From Rhizobium brockwellii (GTDB lineage Bacteria; Pseudomonadota; Alphaproteobacteria; Rhizobiales; Rhizobiaceae): DNA of 64,000 nt. The notes beneath the pieces were generated by a model. That model did no database searches. It was not told the origin of the DNA and saw nothing but the letters and a program-made list of their open reading frames with translations. The translations under genes and the position numbers were made by a program. Shown here piece after piece: positions 43,971 to 53,725 of the stretch; position 1 is the stretch's first letter; each line of letters opens with the position of its first letter. The DNA is taken from NCBI RefSeq assembly GCF_000769405.2, contig NZ_CP053441.1:62001-126000 (forward strand), given 5' to 3'.

Positions 43971-44696
43971 ATGGCAAGCTTGGAACTTCTCGGCTTCGGC
44001 TCGACGGGATGGGGCGCGCTGCTTATTGCCGCCGCCTTGATGACGCTGGCTGTCACGGCGACGGCGCTGGCGATCGGCGCGGTGCTGGGCGCGATCGTCG
44101 CGGCCGCGAAACTCTCCGGCAATTTTGTCCTTGTCACGCTCGGTAACGTCTACACGACCGTGTTTCGCGGCGTGCCCGAACTGCTGATCATCTATCTCAT
44201 CTATTTCGGCGGCTCGTCGGCCGTCACCTCGATCGGCCAGGCGATGGGTTACGAGGGTTTCCTCGGCTTGCCCTCCTTTGTCGCCGGCGCGCTTGCCGTC
44301 GGCATCATCTCCGGCGCCTACCAGGCGGAGGTCTTCCGCGGCTCTTTTCTCGCCATCTCCAAGGGCGAGCTCGAGGCCGCCTCGGCGATCGGCATGCATC
44401 GCGGCATGCGCCTTCGCCGCATCATCATGCCGCAGGTGTTTCGCCTCGCCATTCCCGGCCTCGGTAACGTCTGGCAGCTCAGTCTCAAGGATTCGGCGCT
44501 GATCTCCGTCACCGGTCTTGCCGAGCTGATGCGCACCAGCCAGGTGGCGGCGGGCTCGACCCGGCAATATTTTCTGTTCTTCATCGCCGGCGGCTGCCTC
44601 TATCTGCTCCTGACCAGCCTTTCGGACCGCATCTTCAACGGGGCGGAGCGCCGCGCCAATCGCAGCATGCCGGCATCCGCCATGGGCCAGGCGTAA
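43971..44696 (+). CDS. PAAT-type ABC permease (HisQ-like)
   Basis: A 241-residue membrane protein with about five helices, VFRGVPELLIIYLIYFG and the EAA loop KGELEAASAIGMHRGMRLRRI. The long TVFRGVPEL signature and GGSSAVT insertion are HisQ/ArtQ-like. ATG 43971 is chosen; the in-frame ATG at 43920 lies inside the repeat. It pairs with the next permease, 9 bp downstream. Confidence 0.9.
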   Translation: MASLELLGFGSTGWGALLIAAALMTLAVTATALAIGAVLGAIVAAAKLSGNFVLVTLGNVYTTVFRGVPELLIIYLIYFGGSSAVTSIGQAMGYEGFLGLPSFVAGALAVGIISGAYQAEVFRGSFLAISKGELEAASAIGMHRGMRLRRIIMPQVFRLAIPGLGNVWQLSLKDSALISVTGLAELMRTSQVAAGSTRQYFLFFIAGGCLYLLLTSLSDRIFNGAERRANRSMPASAMGQA

Positions 44697-44705
44697 GGGG
44701 CGACT

Positions 44706-45410
44706 ATGGATTTCACCTTCATCGCCTCGACCTTGGTCACCCTGCTCAAGGCCGTACCGACGACGCTCATCCTGTTTTCCCTGTCGATCGTCTCTGGCGG
44801 CCTGCTGGCGCTCGTCATCGTCTGGATGCGGACCAGCGGCAACAAGGTACTTTCGGGCTTCGCCAAGGGTTACATCTTCATCTTCCGCGGCTCGCCGCTG
44901 CTGATCCAGATGTTCCTGGTATTCTACGGCCTCGGCCAGTTCGGCTTCATCCGCTATTCCTTCCTCTGGCCGTTCCTGCGTGAGCCGATGGTCTGCGCGG
45001 TGCTGTCACTGGCGCTCTGCACCGCCGGCTACACGGCGGAGATCTTTCGTGGCGGCATTCGTGCCGTCTCGCCGAAGGAGATCGAAGCGGCACGCTCGAT
45101 CGGCATGTCCGGCTTCCTGCTGGTGCGCCGTATCCTGGCGCCGATCGCCTTCCGCCACGCGCTGCCGGCCTATTCCACCGAGATCGTGCTGATGATGAAG
45201 TCGACGGCGCTCGCAAGCCTCGTCACCGTCTGGGAAGTCACCGGCGTCGCCCAGCGGCTGATCTCGCAGACCTACCGCACAATGGAAGTCTTTCTCTGTG
45301 CGGCGATCATCTACCTCGTACTCAACTTCATCATCCTGCAGGGCATGGCTCTGCTCGAATATTCGCTCTCCCGACACCGCCGCGCAGCCCCGCACGCGCT
45401 GAAGGCGTAA
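44706..45410 (+). CDS. PAAT-type ABC permease (HisM-like)
   Basis: A 234-residue permease with FIFRGSPLLIQMFLVFYGLGQF and EAA loop PKEIEAARSIGMSGFLLVRRI, as in HisM/ArtM. A short gggcgact spacer separates it from the upstream permease. Forms the second half of the channel powered by the ATPase at 45438. Confidence 0.9.
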   Translation: MDFTFIASTLVTLLKAVPTTLILFSLSIVSGGLLALVIVWMRTSGNKVLSGFAKGYIFIFRGSPLLIQMFLVFYGLGQFGFIRYSFLWPFLREPMVCAVLSLALCTAGYTAEIFRGGIRAVSPKEIEAARSIGMSGFLLVRRILAPIAFRHALPAYSTEIVLMMKSTALASLVTVWEVTGVAQRLISQTYRTMEVFLCAAIIYLVLNFIILQGMALLEYSLSRHRRAAPHALKA

Positions 45411-45437
45411 GCAGTTTTTGATCCGATTGGAGCACCC

Positions 45438-46214
45438 ATGCCAGGCGTAACCCGACTATCGGTCCGCAATATCCGCAAGAGCTTCGGTACGCACGAGGTG
45501 CTGCGCGGCATTTCCCTCGATGCGGAAGACGGCGACGTGATTTCGCTGCTCGGCGCCTCCGGCTCCGGCAAATCGACCTTTCTGCGCTGCATCAACATGC
45601 TCGAAACCGCCAGCGACGGTGAGATCTGGGTCGACGGCGAGGAGATCCGCATGGTGCACAAGAACGGGCGGAGCAAGCCGGCCAGCCAGAAGCAGGTGGA
45701 CCATATCCGCTCCGAGCTTGGCATGGTGTTCCAGTCCTTCAATCTCTGGTCCCATATGACGATCCTGCAGAACGTCATCGAAGGGCCGATCCACGTGCTG
45801 AAGCGACCGCGCGCCGACTGCATCGCCGAGGCCGAAGCGCTGCTCGAAAAGGTCGGCATCGCCGATAAGCGCCACGCCTATCCCGCCCATCTCTCCGGTG
45901 GCCAGCAGCAGCGCGCCGCAATCGCCCGGGCGCTGGCGATGAAGCCGAAGGTGATGCTGTTCGACGAACCGACCTCGGCGCTTGATCCGGAACTTGTCGG
46001 CGAGGTGCTGCGCGTCATGCGCGCGCTGGCCGAGGAAGGCATGACCATGCTCGTCGTCACCCATGAGATGAGCTTTGCCCGCAACGTCTCGAACCGCGTC
46101 GTCTTCATGCGCGAAGGGTTGATCGAGAGCAGTGGCAAGCCCGACGAGATGTTTACCGGCGGCGCGACACCCGCGTTTCGCCAGTTCATCGGCCATTTCG
46201 GAAGCGGTCAATGA
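45438..46214 (+). CDS. PAAT-type ABC ATP-binding protein (HisP-like)
   Basis: A 258-residue ATPase with GASGSGKST (about 38-46), [24 protein letters not shown] and [14 protein letters not shown]. The insertion [15 protein letters not shown] after the first third is typical of HisP-type proteins. Its stop overlaps the start of the ammonia-lyase-like gene by four bases, which ties that enzyme to this transporter. Confidence 0.92.
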   Translation: MPGVTRLSVRNIRKSFGTHEVLRGISLDAEDGDVISLLGASGSGKSTFLRCINMLETASDGEIWVDGEEIRMVHKNGRSKPASQKQVDHIRSELGMVFQSFNLWSHMTILQNVIEGPIHVLKRPRADCIAEAEALLEKVGIADKRHAYPAHLSGGQQQRAAIARALAMKPKVMLFDEPTSALDPELVGEVLRVMRALAEEGMTMLVVTHEMSFARNVSNRVVFMREGLIESSGKPDEMFTGGATPAFRQFIGHFGSGQ

Positions 46215-47698
46215 CGATCACCATCGACGCCGTGCTTACCTGGCGCGATGTCGCGCGCGTCGGGGCAGGGGAAGCGCTTGCGCTGTCGCCCGCCGCTTGG
46301 GCGCGCATAGAGCAGGCAAGCCGCATCGTCGCGCGCATCGTCGAGACCGGCGTGCGCGCTTATGGCGTCAATACCGGCGTCGGGGCACTGGCGGATACGG
46401 TGGTCGATCGTGCCTCGCAGAGCCTGTTGTCGCGCAGTATCGTGCTCAGCCATGCCTGCGGCGTCGGGCCATTGCTGGCTGCCCGCGAGGTGCGTGCCAT
46501 CATCGCCGCTGAGATCGCCAATTTCGCTCATGGCCATTCCGGCGTGCGGCGCGAGCTCGTCGAGCATCTCACAGCCCTGCTGGAACATGATTGCATTCCC
46601 GACGTGCCGTCCAAGGGCTCTGCCGGTTACCTCGTCCACAACGCCCATATTGCGCTTGTTCTGATCGGCGAAGGCAGCGCTCACCTGGACGGCCGGCGCA
46701 TGAGCGGTCGCGAAGCGCTTGCCGCGATCGGCCTCGAGCCCTTAGTGCTTGGCGCCAAGGAGGGCTTGAGCCTTGTCAACGGCACCGCCTGCGCCACCGG
46801 CCTGACCACTGTCGCGCTTTCGCGCGCCGAACGGCTGCTCGACTGGGCCGATGCGATCGCAGCATTGACGCTGGAAGCGGCGGGCTGCCAGATCGCCGCC
46901 TTCGACGCGGCCGTGCTGGCGCTGCGCCCATCGGCGGGAATAGAGAAAGTGGGAGCGACGCTGCGCGCGCGGCTTCAGGGCAGCGGCCTTGTCGCCGCCG
47001 CCTTCGGCCGCCGCACGCAGGATGCGCTCAGCCTTCGTTCGGTGCCGCATGCGCATGGCGCTGCCCGCGATATCTTCGACAATTCCGCCCGCGTCGCCGA
47101 TCAGGAGCTTGCTTCGGTGACGGACAATCCGGCTGTTTCAGGCACGCCGGAACAGCCGATCGTCTCCTCCGAGGCGCATGCGGTTGCCCCGGCGCTGGGT
47201 CAGGCGGCCGATAGCCTGGCCATTGCGCTGGCGCAGATCGGCGCGATCAGCGAGCGGCGCATGGACCGGCTCGTCAATCCGCTGGTGAGCGGTCTGCCGG
47301 CTTTCCTCGCCAGCGATGCCGGCAGCCATTCCGGCTTAATGATCGCCCAATATACTGCCGCGGCCCTTAGCAACGAGAACCGCCGCCTTGCCGCACCCGC
47401 GGCCATGGACGGCGGGCTGACCTCGGGCCTACAGGAGGATTTCCTCGCACACCCGACGGCTGCCGCCGGCAAGCTGCTCGCCGTCATCGACAACGCCGAG
47501 TATATCCTGGCGATCGAGCTGATGGCGGCGGCACAGGCGCATGATTTTCTGGCAGCGACGGCGTCGCGGGCGGCAGGCACGGACCTGGTTTACAAGGCTG
47601 TGCGGGAGCATGTTTCGCATTATGGTGACGAACGGCCGCTCAACGGCGATATCGAAGCCGTGTGCAGCCTGATCCGCGAGACTGCGCCGCCGGTATAA
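46211..47698 (+). CDS. Ammonia-lyase-family protein lacking the MIO triad
   Basis: A 495-residue homologue of histidine/phenylalanine ammonia-lyases. Tyr51 (YGVNTGVG), [26 protein letters not shown] and GLQEDF are kept in family order. The MIO-forming Ala-Ser-Gly is not: where hutH has [16 protein letters not shown], this protein reads [16 protein letters not shown] (residues 135-150), about three residues shorter. It cannot form the classical cofactor. It may use another elimination chemistry, or have lost activity. Translationally coupled to the ABC ATPase (ATGA overlap). Confidence 0.88.
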   Translation: MTITIDAVLTWRDVARVGAGEALALSPAAWARIEQASRIVARIVETGVRAYGVNTGVGALADTVVDRASQSLLSRSIVLSHACGVGPLLAAREVRAIIAAEIANFAHGHSGVRRELVEHLTALLEHDCIPDVPSKGSAGYLVHNAHIALVLIGEGSAHLDGRRMSGREALAAIGLEPLVLGAKEGLSLVNGTACATGLTTVALSRAERLLDWADAIAALTLEAAGCQIAAFDAAVLALRPSAGIEKVGATLRARLQGSGLVAAAFGRRTQDALSLRSVPHAHGAARDIFDNSARVADQELASVTDNPAVSGTPEQPIVSSEAHAVAPALGQAADSLAIALAQIGAISERRMDRLVNPLVSGLPAFLASDAGSHSGLMIAQYTAAALSNENRRLAAPAAMDGGLTSGLQEDFLAHPTAAAGKLLAVIDNAEYILAIELMAAAQAHDFLAATASRAAGTDLVYKAVREHVSHYGDERPLNGDIEAVCSLIRETAPPV

Positions 47699-47704
47699 TC
47701 GGCC

Positions 47705-48247
47705 TCAGAACGGCTGGGTTTCGGAGTTCTGCTTTGACTTTTCGCCGGACTCGAGACGTTTGAGGCACTGGACGAAGGTGGGGTAGAGCTGATCCACCCG
47801 CGAGAGCGGCAGCGTCCAGTCGCCTTCGTCACCGGCAAAGGTGATCTGCACGTCAGGCATTCCGGCAAAGGAATTCTTGATGATCTTCTTCAGACCGGCG
47901 CTCCCCTTGCTGGCCGGGCCCCAGAGGCGAAGCGTATTCTTGTCGAAGAAATCGGCAGCGATTACCTTCGTCGCCATTCGGTCCGTCAGCGTCACCTCGG
48001 TTTTGGTCCCGGCCGGAATGTCCCATGTGGTCTTTGCGACCAGCCAGAAGGTCTCGGTTGCGCTCTGGCGGAATTCCATGGTCTTGCCGATCTCGCTGTC
48101 CCACAGCAGGCGGCAATAGGGATGCGGGCTCTCATTCGCAAAGCCAACTGACCATTGTCTCGCGCCGCCCATCCATTCGGTCTCGCCGAAGGCGCAGACC
48201 GGCTGCAGGAGGGCTGCCATCAGAACCATCACTGTCGGAATTTTCAT
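47705..48247 (-). CDS. Secreted protein of unknown function
   Basis: A 180-residue protein with a clear signal peptide (residues 1-21, MKIPTVMVLMAALLQPVCAFG). The mature part has two cysteines far apart (PHPYCRLLW and VQCLKRL) that could form a disulfide, and beta-rich sequence. I do not recognise the family. It converges on the ammonia-lyase-like gene, 6 bp apart. The next 250 bp upstream hold no clear gene. Confidence 0.72.
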   Translation of the reverse strand: MKIPTVMVLMAALLQPVCAFGETEWMGGARQWSVGFANESPHPYCRLLWDSEIGKTMEFRQSATETFWLVAKTTWDIPAGTKTEVTLTDRMATKVIAADFFDKNTLRLWGPASKGSAGLKKIIKNSFAGMPDVQITFAGDEGDWTLPLSRVDQLYPTFVQCLKRLESGEKSKQNSETQPF

Positions 48248-48497
48248 CGCCGAACCATCTCCAACGCAATCGGCTCCAGCAATAGCAAAAGAAGGTTGAG
48301 CTTTTGCTACTAAAGCGCCGCGCGACTTTTCATGTGCATGGACGCTATAGCAGTCTGAACTGCTGTTCCCGCTTGCCGCCTCTGGCTGTGAGTTCGGCTA
48401 AGATTCGGCTGGACGCTGCGGCGAACTGAACTGAGCTGACTATGATGTCTTGGTCATGGGCGAATGTTTCTACCTGCCCTTCAGTGGATCGCGCTGC

Positions 48498-49493
48498 TCA
48501 CGCCGCCAACCCCGCGATCCGCGAAACCAGCCACAGCATCGCGGCGGTCCCGATTATGTAGGCGCCGAACTGACGCGCCGGTGCGGGCTGTATCGTGCTC
48601 AGCGCGCCTGCTGCCCGAAGCACGACCAGCGCCGCGGCGACGAAGATCAGCTGTCCTGCCTCGACACCCAGGTTGAATGTCAAAAGGCTCAGTGGCACAT
48701 CGGATTGCGGCAAGCCGATTTCCATCAAGGCACCGGCGAAACCGAAGCCGTGCAGCAGCCCGAACGCGAAGGCAACGACCCAGGGGTAGCTCTCGGAGAG
48801 CCGCCTTTCGCCCGGCTTCATCTTGATCAGTTCGCTTGCGACGAATGCGATACTGAGGGCGATCGTCGCTTCCACCGGTTTCTGCGGCAAACTGAAATAT
48901 CCGAGCGACGCTCCAGCCAGCGTGATGCTGTGTGCGATCGTAAAGGCCGTGATCGTCTTGACCAGCATCCAGCGGTCTCGAATGAGTAGCATGATCGCAA
49001 GCACGAAGAGCAGGTGATCGAGACCCGAGAGTATATGGTCGACGCCCAGCAGAAAATAGGTCTGGGCGAACTCGAGGCTGGTCTGCGCGCCGGCTGCGGT
49101 GAAGGAGGGCGCGTCCGGCATGAGGCGCACGACCTCCGTGTCGCCGTTCTCGTATTCGATGCGGACGAGCGCTTCGGTCATGGTCGACTTGAGGCCGTTG
49201 ATGCCGATCTCGCCGCCCCTCAATCCCCCCGCACAGGCGACGGTCCTTCGCTCCAGATAAGCTCCGTCCACGATCGACATCGCCGGTTCGGCTTTCTCGA
49301 TGCACCGCTTCGGCAGTCTTGCATAAAGCCCGAGACGCATGTCGCCTTGCGCCGGAACCTTCCAAACGACGGCGAACTCATCGCTCGCCGTTTCGCGCAT
49401 GTCGAGATAGGCCGGCCGAATCTCATGAGGGTACCCCGGTGTGGCCAGCAACACCGGCATCAGCACGGCCAGCAGCGCCGCAAGCCGCGTCAT
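48498..49493 (-). CDS. HupE/UreJ-like membrane protein
   Basis: A 331-residue protein with signal peptide, an extracytoplasmic domain (about 25-140) and six to seven helices with His/Asp-rich motifs GVDHILSGLDHLLFVLA (about 149-165), FTIAHSITL and GLLHGFGFAG. These are features of HupE/UreJ_2 proteins, some of which are nickel or cobalt permeases. The N-terminal domain is unlike classical HupE. Overlaps the upstream PPIase gene stop (ATGA). Part of a cassette with DUF3604. Confidence 0.83.
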   Translation of the reverse strand: MTRLAALLAVLMPVLLATPGYPHEIRPAYLDMRETASDEFAVVWKVPAQGDMRLGLYARLPKRCIEKAEPAMSIVDGAYLERRTVACAGGLRGGEIGINGLKSTMTEALVRIEYENGDTEVVRLMPDAPSFTAAGAQTSLEFAQTYFLLGVDHILSGLDHLLFVLAIMLLIRDRWMLVKTITAFTIAHSITLAGASLGYFSLPQKPVEATIALSIAFVASELIKMKPGERRLSESYPWVVAFAFGLLHGFGFAGALMEIGLPQSDVPLSLLTFNLGVEAGQLIFVAAALVVLRAAGALSTIQPAPARQFGAYIIGTAAMLWLVSRIAGLAA

Positions 49494-50419
49494 GGGTCGG
49501 TTCCCGCGCCGGCCGGGCTTTCGACGCTCACCACATAGCGCTTAAGGAGTTCGGCGAAGCGCTGGTTCTCGAGTTCTTTACGTCTAGCGTTCGTCCACTC
49601 CCGCGCAACGCCGTCGCGAACCTCGTCGAGCGTCGGCACTCGGCCGGGCACGCGCTCCGTCACGCGGATCAGGTGCAGCCCGAAGCTGGAATTGACGGGA
49701 CCCGTCCACTGGCCCGCAGGGATCTTGTCGAGTTCTTCCGCGAAATCGGCGCCGAAGGTCTGTCCGATCGATGTCTTGCTCGAAAGCGGCAGGTCGGGCG
49801 GGAGCAGCGTGGGGTCGCCAAATAGGGTGCGATCCGTGGCCGAATCGGTCAGCAGCGCTTCGAGAACGGAAGCTGCGTCCTGTGCGGTCGTGTCGCCGCG
49901 CCGCTGAGGGTTGAAGTACACCTGCTGGAAGGCCAGCATCGAACCGATCTGGAACATGGCTGCATTGGCTTTCAGATAGGCGTCCAACTCCGCATCGGTC
50001 GGTGCCAGCGCTTCGGCGTCGGCGACGTTCAGGAATTCCATCTTCTGGCGCAGGCGGCGACGAACCACCGTGTCGTCCCTGTCGAGCCCGAGCCCCAGCG
50101 CCTGGCGTACCAGAATTTCCTCCTTCACATAGTCGTCGATCAGGGCTTTTAGTTCCTCGGCTGTTGGCGGACGTTGCCAGGTCCCCGCGAACACGGCGGC
50201 CATTTGCTCGATCTTTGGCGCCGTAATGACGATGCTGTCCGTCTTGTCGTCCGCATCGGCGCCAAAGAGCCCATAAGCCGCAAAGACAAGCAGCGCGAGC
50301 AGCAGGAAGTGGACCAGCGGCTCCCTCAACACAGGTTTCAACAGGATCGTCCACACTTTGCCGTATGCTGGGGCGGTCGACGATCCGGCGGCCGGTTCAG
50401 CCGCCGGCATCGCGGTCAC
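49490..50419 (-). CDS. Membrane-anchored peptidyl-prolyl isomerase (PpiC/SurA-like)
   Basis: A 309-residue protein with a single N-terminal membrane helix (FLLLALLVFAAYGLFG, about residues 39-54) and a periplasmic chain containing a SurA-N-like helical region and a parvulin-like end (LDKIPAGQWTGPVNSSFGLHLIRVTERVPG). The GTG at 50419 overlaps the DUF3604 stop codon (GTGA); ATG 50410 is an alternative start. It probably folds the exported partners encoded next to it. Confidence 0.8.
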   Translation of the reverse strand: MTAMPAAEPAAGSSTAPAYGKVWTILLKPVLREPLVHFLLLALLVFAAYGLFGADADDKTDSIVITAPKIEQMAAVFAGTWQRPPTAEELKALIDDYVKEEILVRQALGLGLDRDDTVVRRRLRQKMEFLNVADAEALAPTDAELDAYLKANAAMFQIGSMLAFQQVYFNPQRRGDTTAQDAASVLEALLTDSATDRTLFGDPTLLPPDLPLSSKTSIGQTFGADFAEELDKIPAGQWTGPVNSSFGLHLIRVTERVPGRVPTLDEVRDGVAREWTNARRKELENQRFAELLKRYVVSVESPAGAGTDP

Positions 50420-52356
50420 GGCGTGTACCAAATCGGCGAGGTATAGGCGCGTTCGGTGATCGTCATCCGCGTACCCTCAAGCGGCTTCGTTCCAAAGCGT
50501 TTGGCATCATAGGCGGTCCACCGCGGCGTCGGTATCTCGATGACGCGTCCATAGTAGAAGGCTTTCTGCTTCGGATCGAAGCTGGGGTCCTTCCACACAG
50601 CGATCAGTTCCGGCGCACCGATGGAGTTGGTCCAGGTCGCGTTCTCGATGTCGACGGTGCTGCCGACCGATGGCACCTTGCCGTCGGCGCCCGGTTTGCG
50701 ATCCCCGCCCCAAGCGACGTCGTATATCTGCTCATGTGTCTCGCCCTTGTCGTCGAGCCAGCCCTTGATAATCTGATAGCGGTCGAGATTGGCTCCGATC
50801 GGGTCTCGCAGCGCGGCGACGAGAAACGCCGGTGCCTTGCCTTCCGGCGCGGCTGTCAGGTCGCCACCCATGGGAACGCCCTTGCCGTAGCCGATCGCGC
50901 CGGGGTTGCGGCTCTCGGCATCGGCTGGCGAGAAATCCCACCCGCCGAAGAAGCGCACGGCCATGCGCGATCCGGTTGTCGCGTAGGTTTCCTTGCGCTG
51001 CATGGCGTCCCAGATCGACTCGCGCGTGTTTTCCGCCGCCCAGACCGCCGCGTAGCCCGACGCGCCAACCTCCCAGTCCATCACCGTGATACCAGTCTTG
51101 GCATCCTTGACGAATGTTGCCGTCAGGCGTTCCGGGCTGGGCTCCTGCGGCGTGGTCTTTCCGAAGAAGTTTTCCTCTTCCATGGCTGCAAGGCCCGTAT
51201 GCGCGTCGGAGCTGCCGACCAGCCCGACCTTATAGGGGTTCGTGCCAAGCTCGGCTTCGAGCTTGAGGCCGTTCTTCAGCGCGGACCGTGTATATTCGAA
51301 CTCCAGCATATCGGGCGTCTTAGGCACGCTGGCGTCGAGATTGCCGAAGTCCCAGATCTCGAAGTCGGCGAACTCGTCATTGGGCGAGAGCGTCGGATGC
51401 GCCTCGCCGGTGCCTTTCGTCTGCGTCGTCTCGTAGAGGCGTTCCCACCTGGAGCGCTGCTCGACATATTCCTTGTCGACCGGCTTGCCGGTGAAGGATT
51501 CAATCAACGGGAACATGCGGCCGTTGGACAGATTGCCGTTGTGCGCAATCGCCAGCACGTTGCCGCCGGTCTTGTCCTCATAGGCCTGCATCCACTTCCA
51601 TAGATCGCGCGGATTGTCGCTACCCAAGGGCTTAAGCGTCGTATAGGGCACGACCTGGTCGGCCTTGTCGGCATTGTCGCGGAAGATGACATTGCGATGC
51701 AGATTGTTGCCTCCCGTGTTCGAGGTCCACTCATAGCCGATGAAGGCGGTGAAGCGGCCCGGATCATTGTATTCCTCGGCGGCCTTTATCGTGTCCTGCC
51801 ACGCGTTCTTGTAGGGACGTGTCTCCGGCCCGTAGATCATGCTCTTGGGAAGCGTTCCCTTGCCGAAGCTGAAGATGATCTCGAGTGCGGCCTTGCCTCC
51901 TTGTCCCGCCTTGATCTCCTCGTACCAGGTCTTGGCCTGCGGATCGGAAATGACTTCCGGCTTGCCGGCGAAGAGGTCGGGGAACATGCCCATGTTGTCC
52001 GAGTGGTCGGCCACCACCAGAAAGTCGAGCGGCCGTGACAACTTAGCGGGCTGGCCGCTCGACGCCGTAATCTCCTCGCCGCGAGCGAAGCGGTAGGCGT
52101 CGCGAGGCGTCAACCGTGCGCCGAATGCGCCGGCATCGAACGAAGCTCCGGTGTGGAGATGCGTGTCGCCGAAGAGCGGCCGGGTCGGAAAATTGCGCCC
52201 CGCATAGGGCGAGTAGACAGGTTTGCTGGAAAACGCCTTTCCAGCCTTCGCGCTGTCCAGACTACCTATGTCGGTGGTCTCCTGGGCCGCAGCCGGCAAG
52301 GCAGAGCCCAGGCCTACGAGCCCCGCCACTATCAACTTCGCAGATATCTTGTTCAT
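50416..52356 (-). CDS. Exported DUF3604 protein
   Basis: A 646-residue protein with signal peptide (residues 1-24, ending PAAAQ). It contains metal-ligand-like motifs reminiscent of PHP/amidohydrolase folds: FGDTHLHTGASFD (about 62-74), VVADHSDNMG, IAHNGNLSNG and VGSSDAHTGL. DUF3604 has no established function that I know. It is first of three overlapping genes with the tethered PPIase and the HupE-like protein, a neighbourhood I recall from other proteobacteria. Possibly a periplasmic hydrolase. Confidence 0.85.
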   Translation of the reverse strand: MNKISAKLIVAGLVGLGSALPAAAQETTDIGSLDSAKAGKAFSSKPVYSPYAGRNFPTRPLFGDTHLHTGASFDAGAFGARLTPRDAYRFARGEEITASSGQPAKLSRPLDFLVVADHSDNMGMFPDLFAGKPEVISDPQAKTWYEEIKAGQGGKAALEIIFSFGKGTLPKSMIYGPETRPYKNAWQDTIKAAEEYNDPGRFTAFIGYEWTSNTGGNNLHRNVIFRDNADKADQVVPYTTLKPLGSDNPRDLWKWMQAYEDKTGGNVLAIAHNGNLSNGRMFPLIESFTGKPVDKEYVEQRSRWERLYETTQTKGTGEAHPTLSPNDEFADFEIWDFGNLDASVPKTPDMLEFEYTRSALKNGLKLEAELGTNPYKVGLVGSSDAHTGLAAMEEENFFGKTTPQEPSPERLTATFVKDAKTGITVMDWEVGASGYAAVWAAENTRESIWDAMQRKETYATTGSRMAVRFFGGWDFSPADAESRNPGAIGYGKGVPMGGDLTAAPEGKAPAFLVAALRDPIGANLDRYQIIKGWLDDKGETHEQIYDVAWGGDRKPGADGKVPSVGSTVDIENATWTNSIGAPELIAVWKDPSFDPKQKAFYYGRVIEIPTPRWTAYDAKRFGTKPLEGTRMTITERAYTSPIWYTP

Positions 52357-52694
52357 CGCTTCCCCCTTTTGCAGAAGTTATCCTTGAACTGTCTGAGCTG
52401 ACTCTTTGTTGATTTGCACCTATGACAGGAAACCTCGTCTCCCCTTGGTCCGAAGCGATTTCTTCATCAATCCCTCCATCATCCGATTGAACCCAGCCCG
52501 CCAAGCACGCTACCTCCGGAGTGAAACGATATCGCTCGGATCGATCCGTGTTTGATACCGAACTGCGAACCACCGTTCTTGCCAAGGCGGCTCTCTGCTT
52601 CCTGGGGGCGTTGTTCCGGCTCCTGGGCCAGGCCTTCAAAAGGCGAGCATGTTGGGAGGACAATCGCTCGCGGACGAAGTTCGCCAGTCCGGCG
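52357..52694. other. Gap without a recognisable gene
   Basis: This 338-bp spacer separates the outer-membrane protein gene from the DUF3604 gene on the same strand. It probably holds the promoter of the cassette. Minus-strand open frames through it are out of phase with both genes and lack starts. No strong hairpin seen. Confidence 0.5.
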
Positions 52695-53483
52695 TTAGAA
52701 CCGTATGGCGACCCCGAAAATCGGCCCCTGCTGGACGACGTCGAAGACGAAGCCGTCATTCTCGTAATTGACGCCCAGTGCGCGATATCCGGCGATCGCC
52801 GAGATGCTGTCGTTAAACTTGTAGCCGAGCCCCAATGCCAAGTCCCAGTCGAGATCGGCGCCGCCGGCGCCCACCAGACCCCATCCCGTGAGATAGATCT
52901 CCGGCGTGAAGAAGTAGTTGCCCCTGACGCCGGCGACGGCATCGACCCATGTGGCGCTGTCCTCGACATCCACTCCCGCCAGAATGCCGCCATTAAAGGA
53001 GATTTCGGTTTCGACCGACCAGACCTTCATGCCGCCGACCACGTCGAGATGGCCATTTTGGTCTTCGAGTATGGCGTAACCGATGCCAAGAAATCCCGCG
53101 AAGGTCTTCGATGTCACATCGACGCTGTCGGCAAGGATACCGGCCGGCGTGTCGGCATCCGCACCCAGCTTGGTGTAGATCACGTCTCCGACGATGCTGA
53201 AGCGATCGTATCTTGCTTCCCCTGCCGCCATGAACGCGAAGTCGAGATTTTCGAGAATATCGCTGAAGTTGGAGTCGAGATGGACTTCCGGAAGCCCGAA
53301 CTGCGCCGTGTCGCCGGAGATGCCGGCCGCCCAGAAATATGGAGCGAATGTGAATTCCCAGCCGCTCGGGCTCTCGATTGACTTCGCCTCTGGCGCTAGC
53401 GGCGTGATATCGGCGGCGTTGCCGCCCGCCGCCCAGCAGATGCTCGCCAATAAAAGCACGGCACGCAGGTATATGGCTTTCAT
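52695..53483 (-). CDS. Outer-membrane beta-barrel protein
   Basis: A 262-residue exported protein from ATG 53483 (MKAIYLRAVLLLASI) with signal peptide ending about residue 24. Alternating aromatic strands (FTFAPYFWAAGISGD, YTKLGAD, GVRGNYFFTPEIYLTGWGL, DLALGLGYKFNDSISAIAGYRALGVNY) and a terminal Phe (GVAIRF) are typical of outer-membrane barrels. It precedes DUF3604 on the same strand and could belong to the same envelope system. Confidence 0.82.
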   Translation of the reverse strand: MKAIYLRAVLLLASICWAAGGNAADITPLAPEAKSIESPSGWEFTFAPYFWAAGISGDTAQFGLPEVHLDSNFSDILENLDFAFMAAGEARYDRFSIVGDVIYTKLGADADTPAGILADSVDVTSKTFAGFLGIGYAILEDQNGHLDVVGGMKVWSVETEISFNGGILAGVDVEDSATWVDAVAGVRGNYFFTPEIYLTGWGLVGAGGADLDWDLALGLGYKFNDSISAIAGYRALGVNYENDGFVFDVVQQGPIFGVAIRF

Positions 53484-53725
53484 GAGAATCCCCCCGATCT
53501 CGTTGGCCGCCTCGGCACTGCTGTCCCCAGTCAGCACTGTGCAGCGAGAAGTACATTTGAACAAGCTAAAATACCTATTTTCCGCTGATCGCCTGCTTCA
53601 ACTGCCCGATGAGGTCCGAAATCTCCCGGTCCCCACGCCTCGTCGCGCCAGAACTTCCGCGTGTTTCAACGCCACCGGCCGCCGTCGAAGCTTGAGACTG
53701 TATTGGAGTGCGAGGCCCATGATGT

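Noticed and set aside
46600..46660. A sequencing frameshift hiding the Ala-Ser-Gly triad in the ammonia-lyase-like gene
   Set aside because: The frame is continuous with family-like sequence before and after, and the other two frames here do not give ASGD. A natural deletion/replacement is more likely.
50410..50431. Starting the PPIase gene at TTG 50431
   Set aside because: GTG 50419 gives the usual overlap with the upstream stop codon, and ATG 50410 is a further option; TTG has no advantage.
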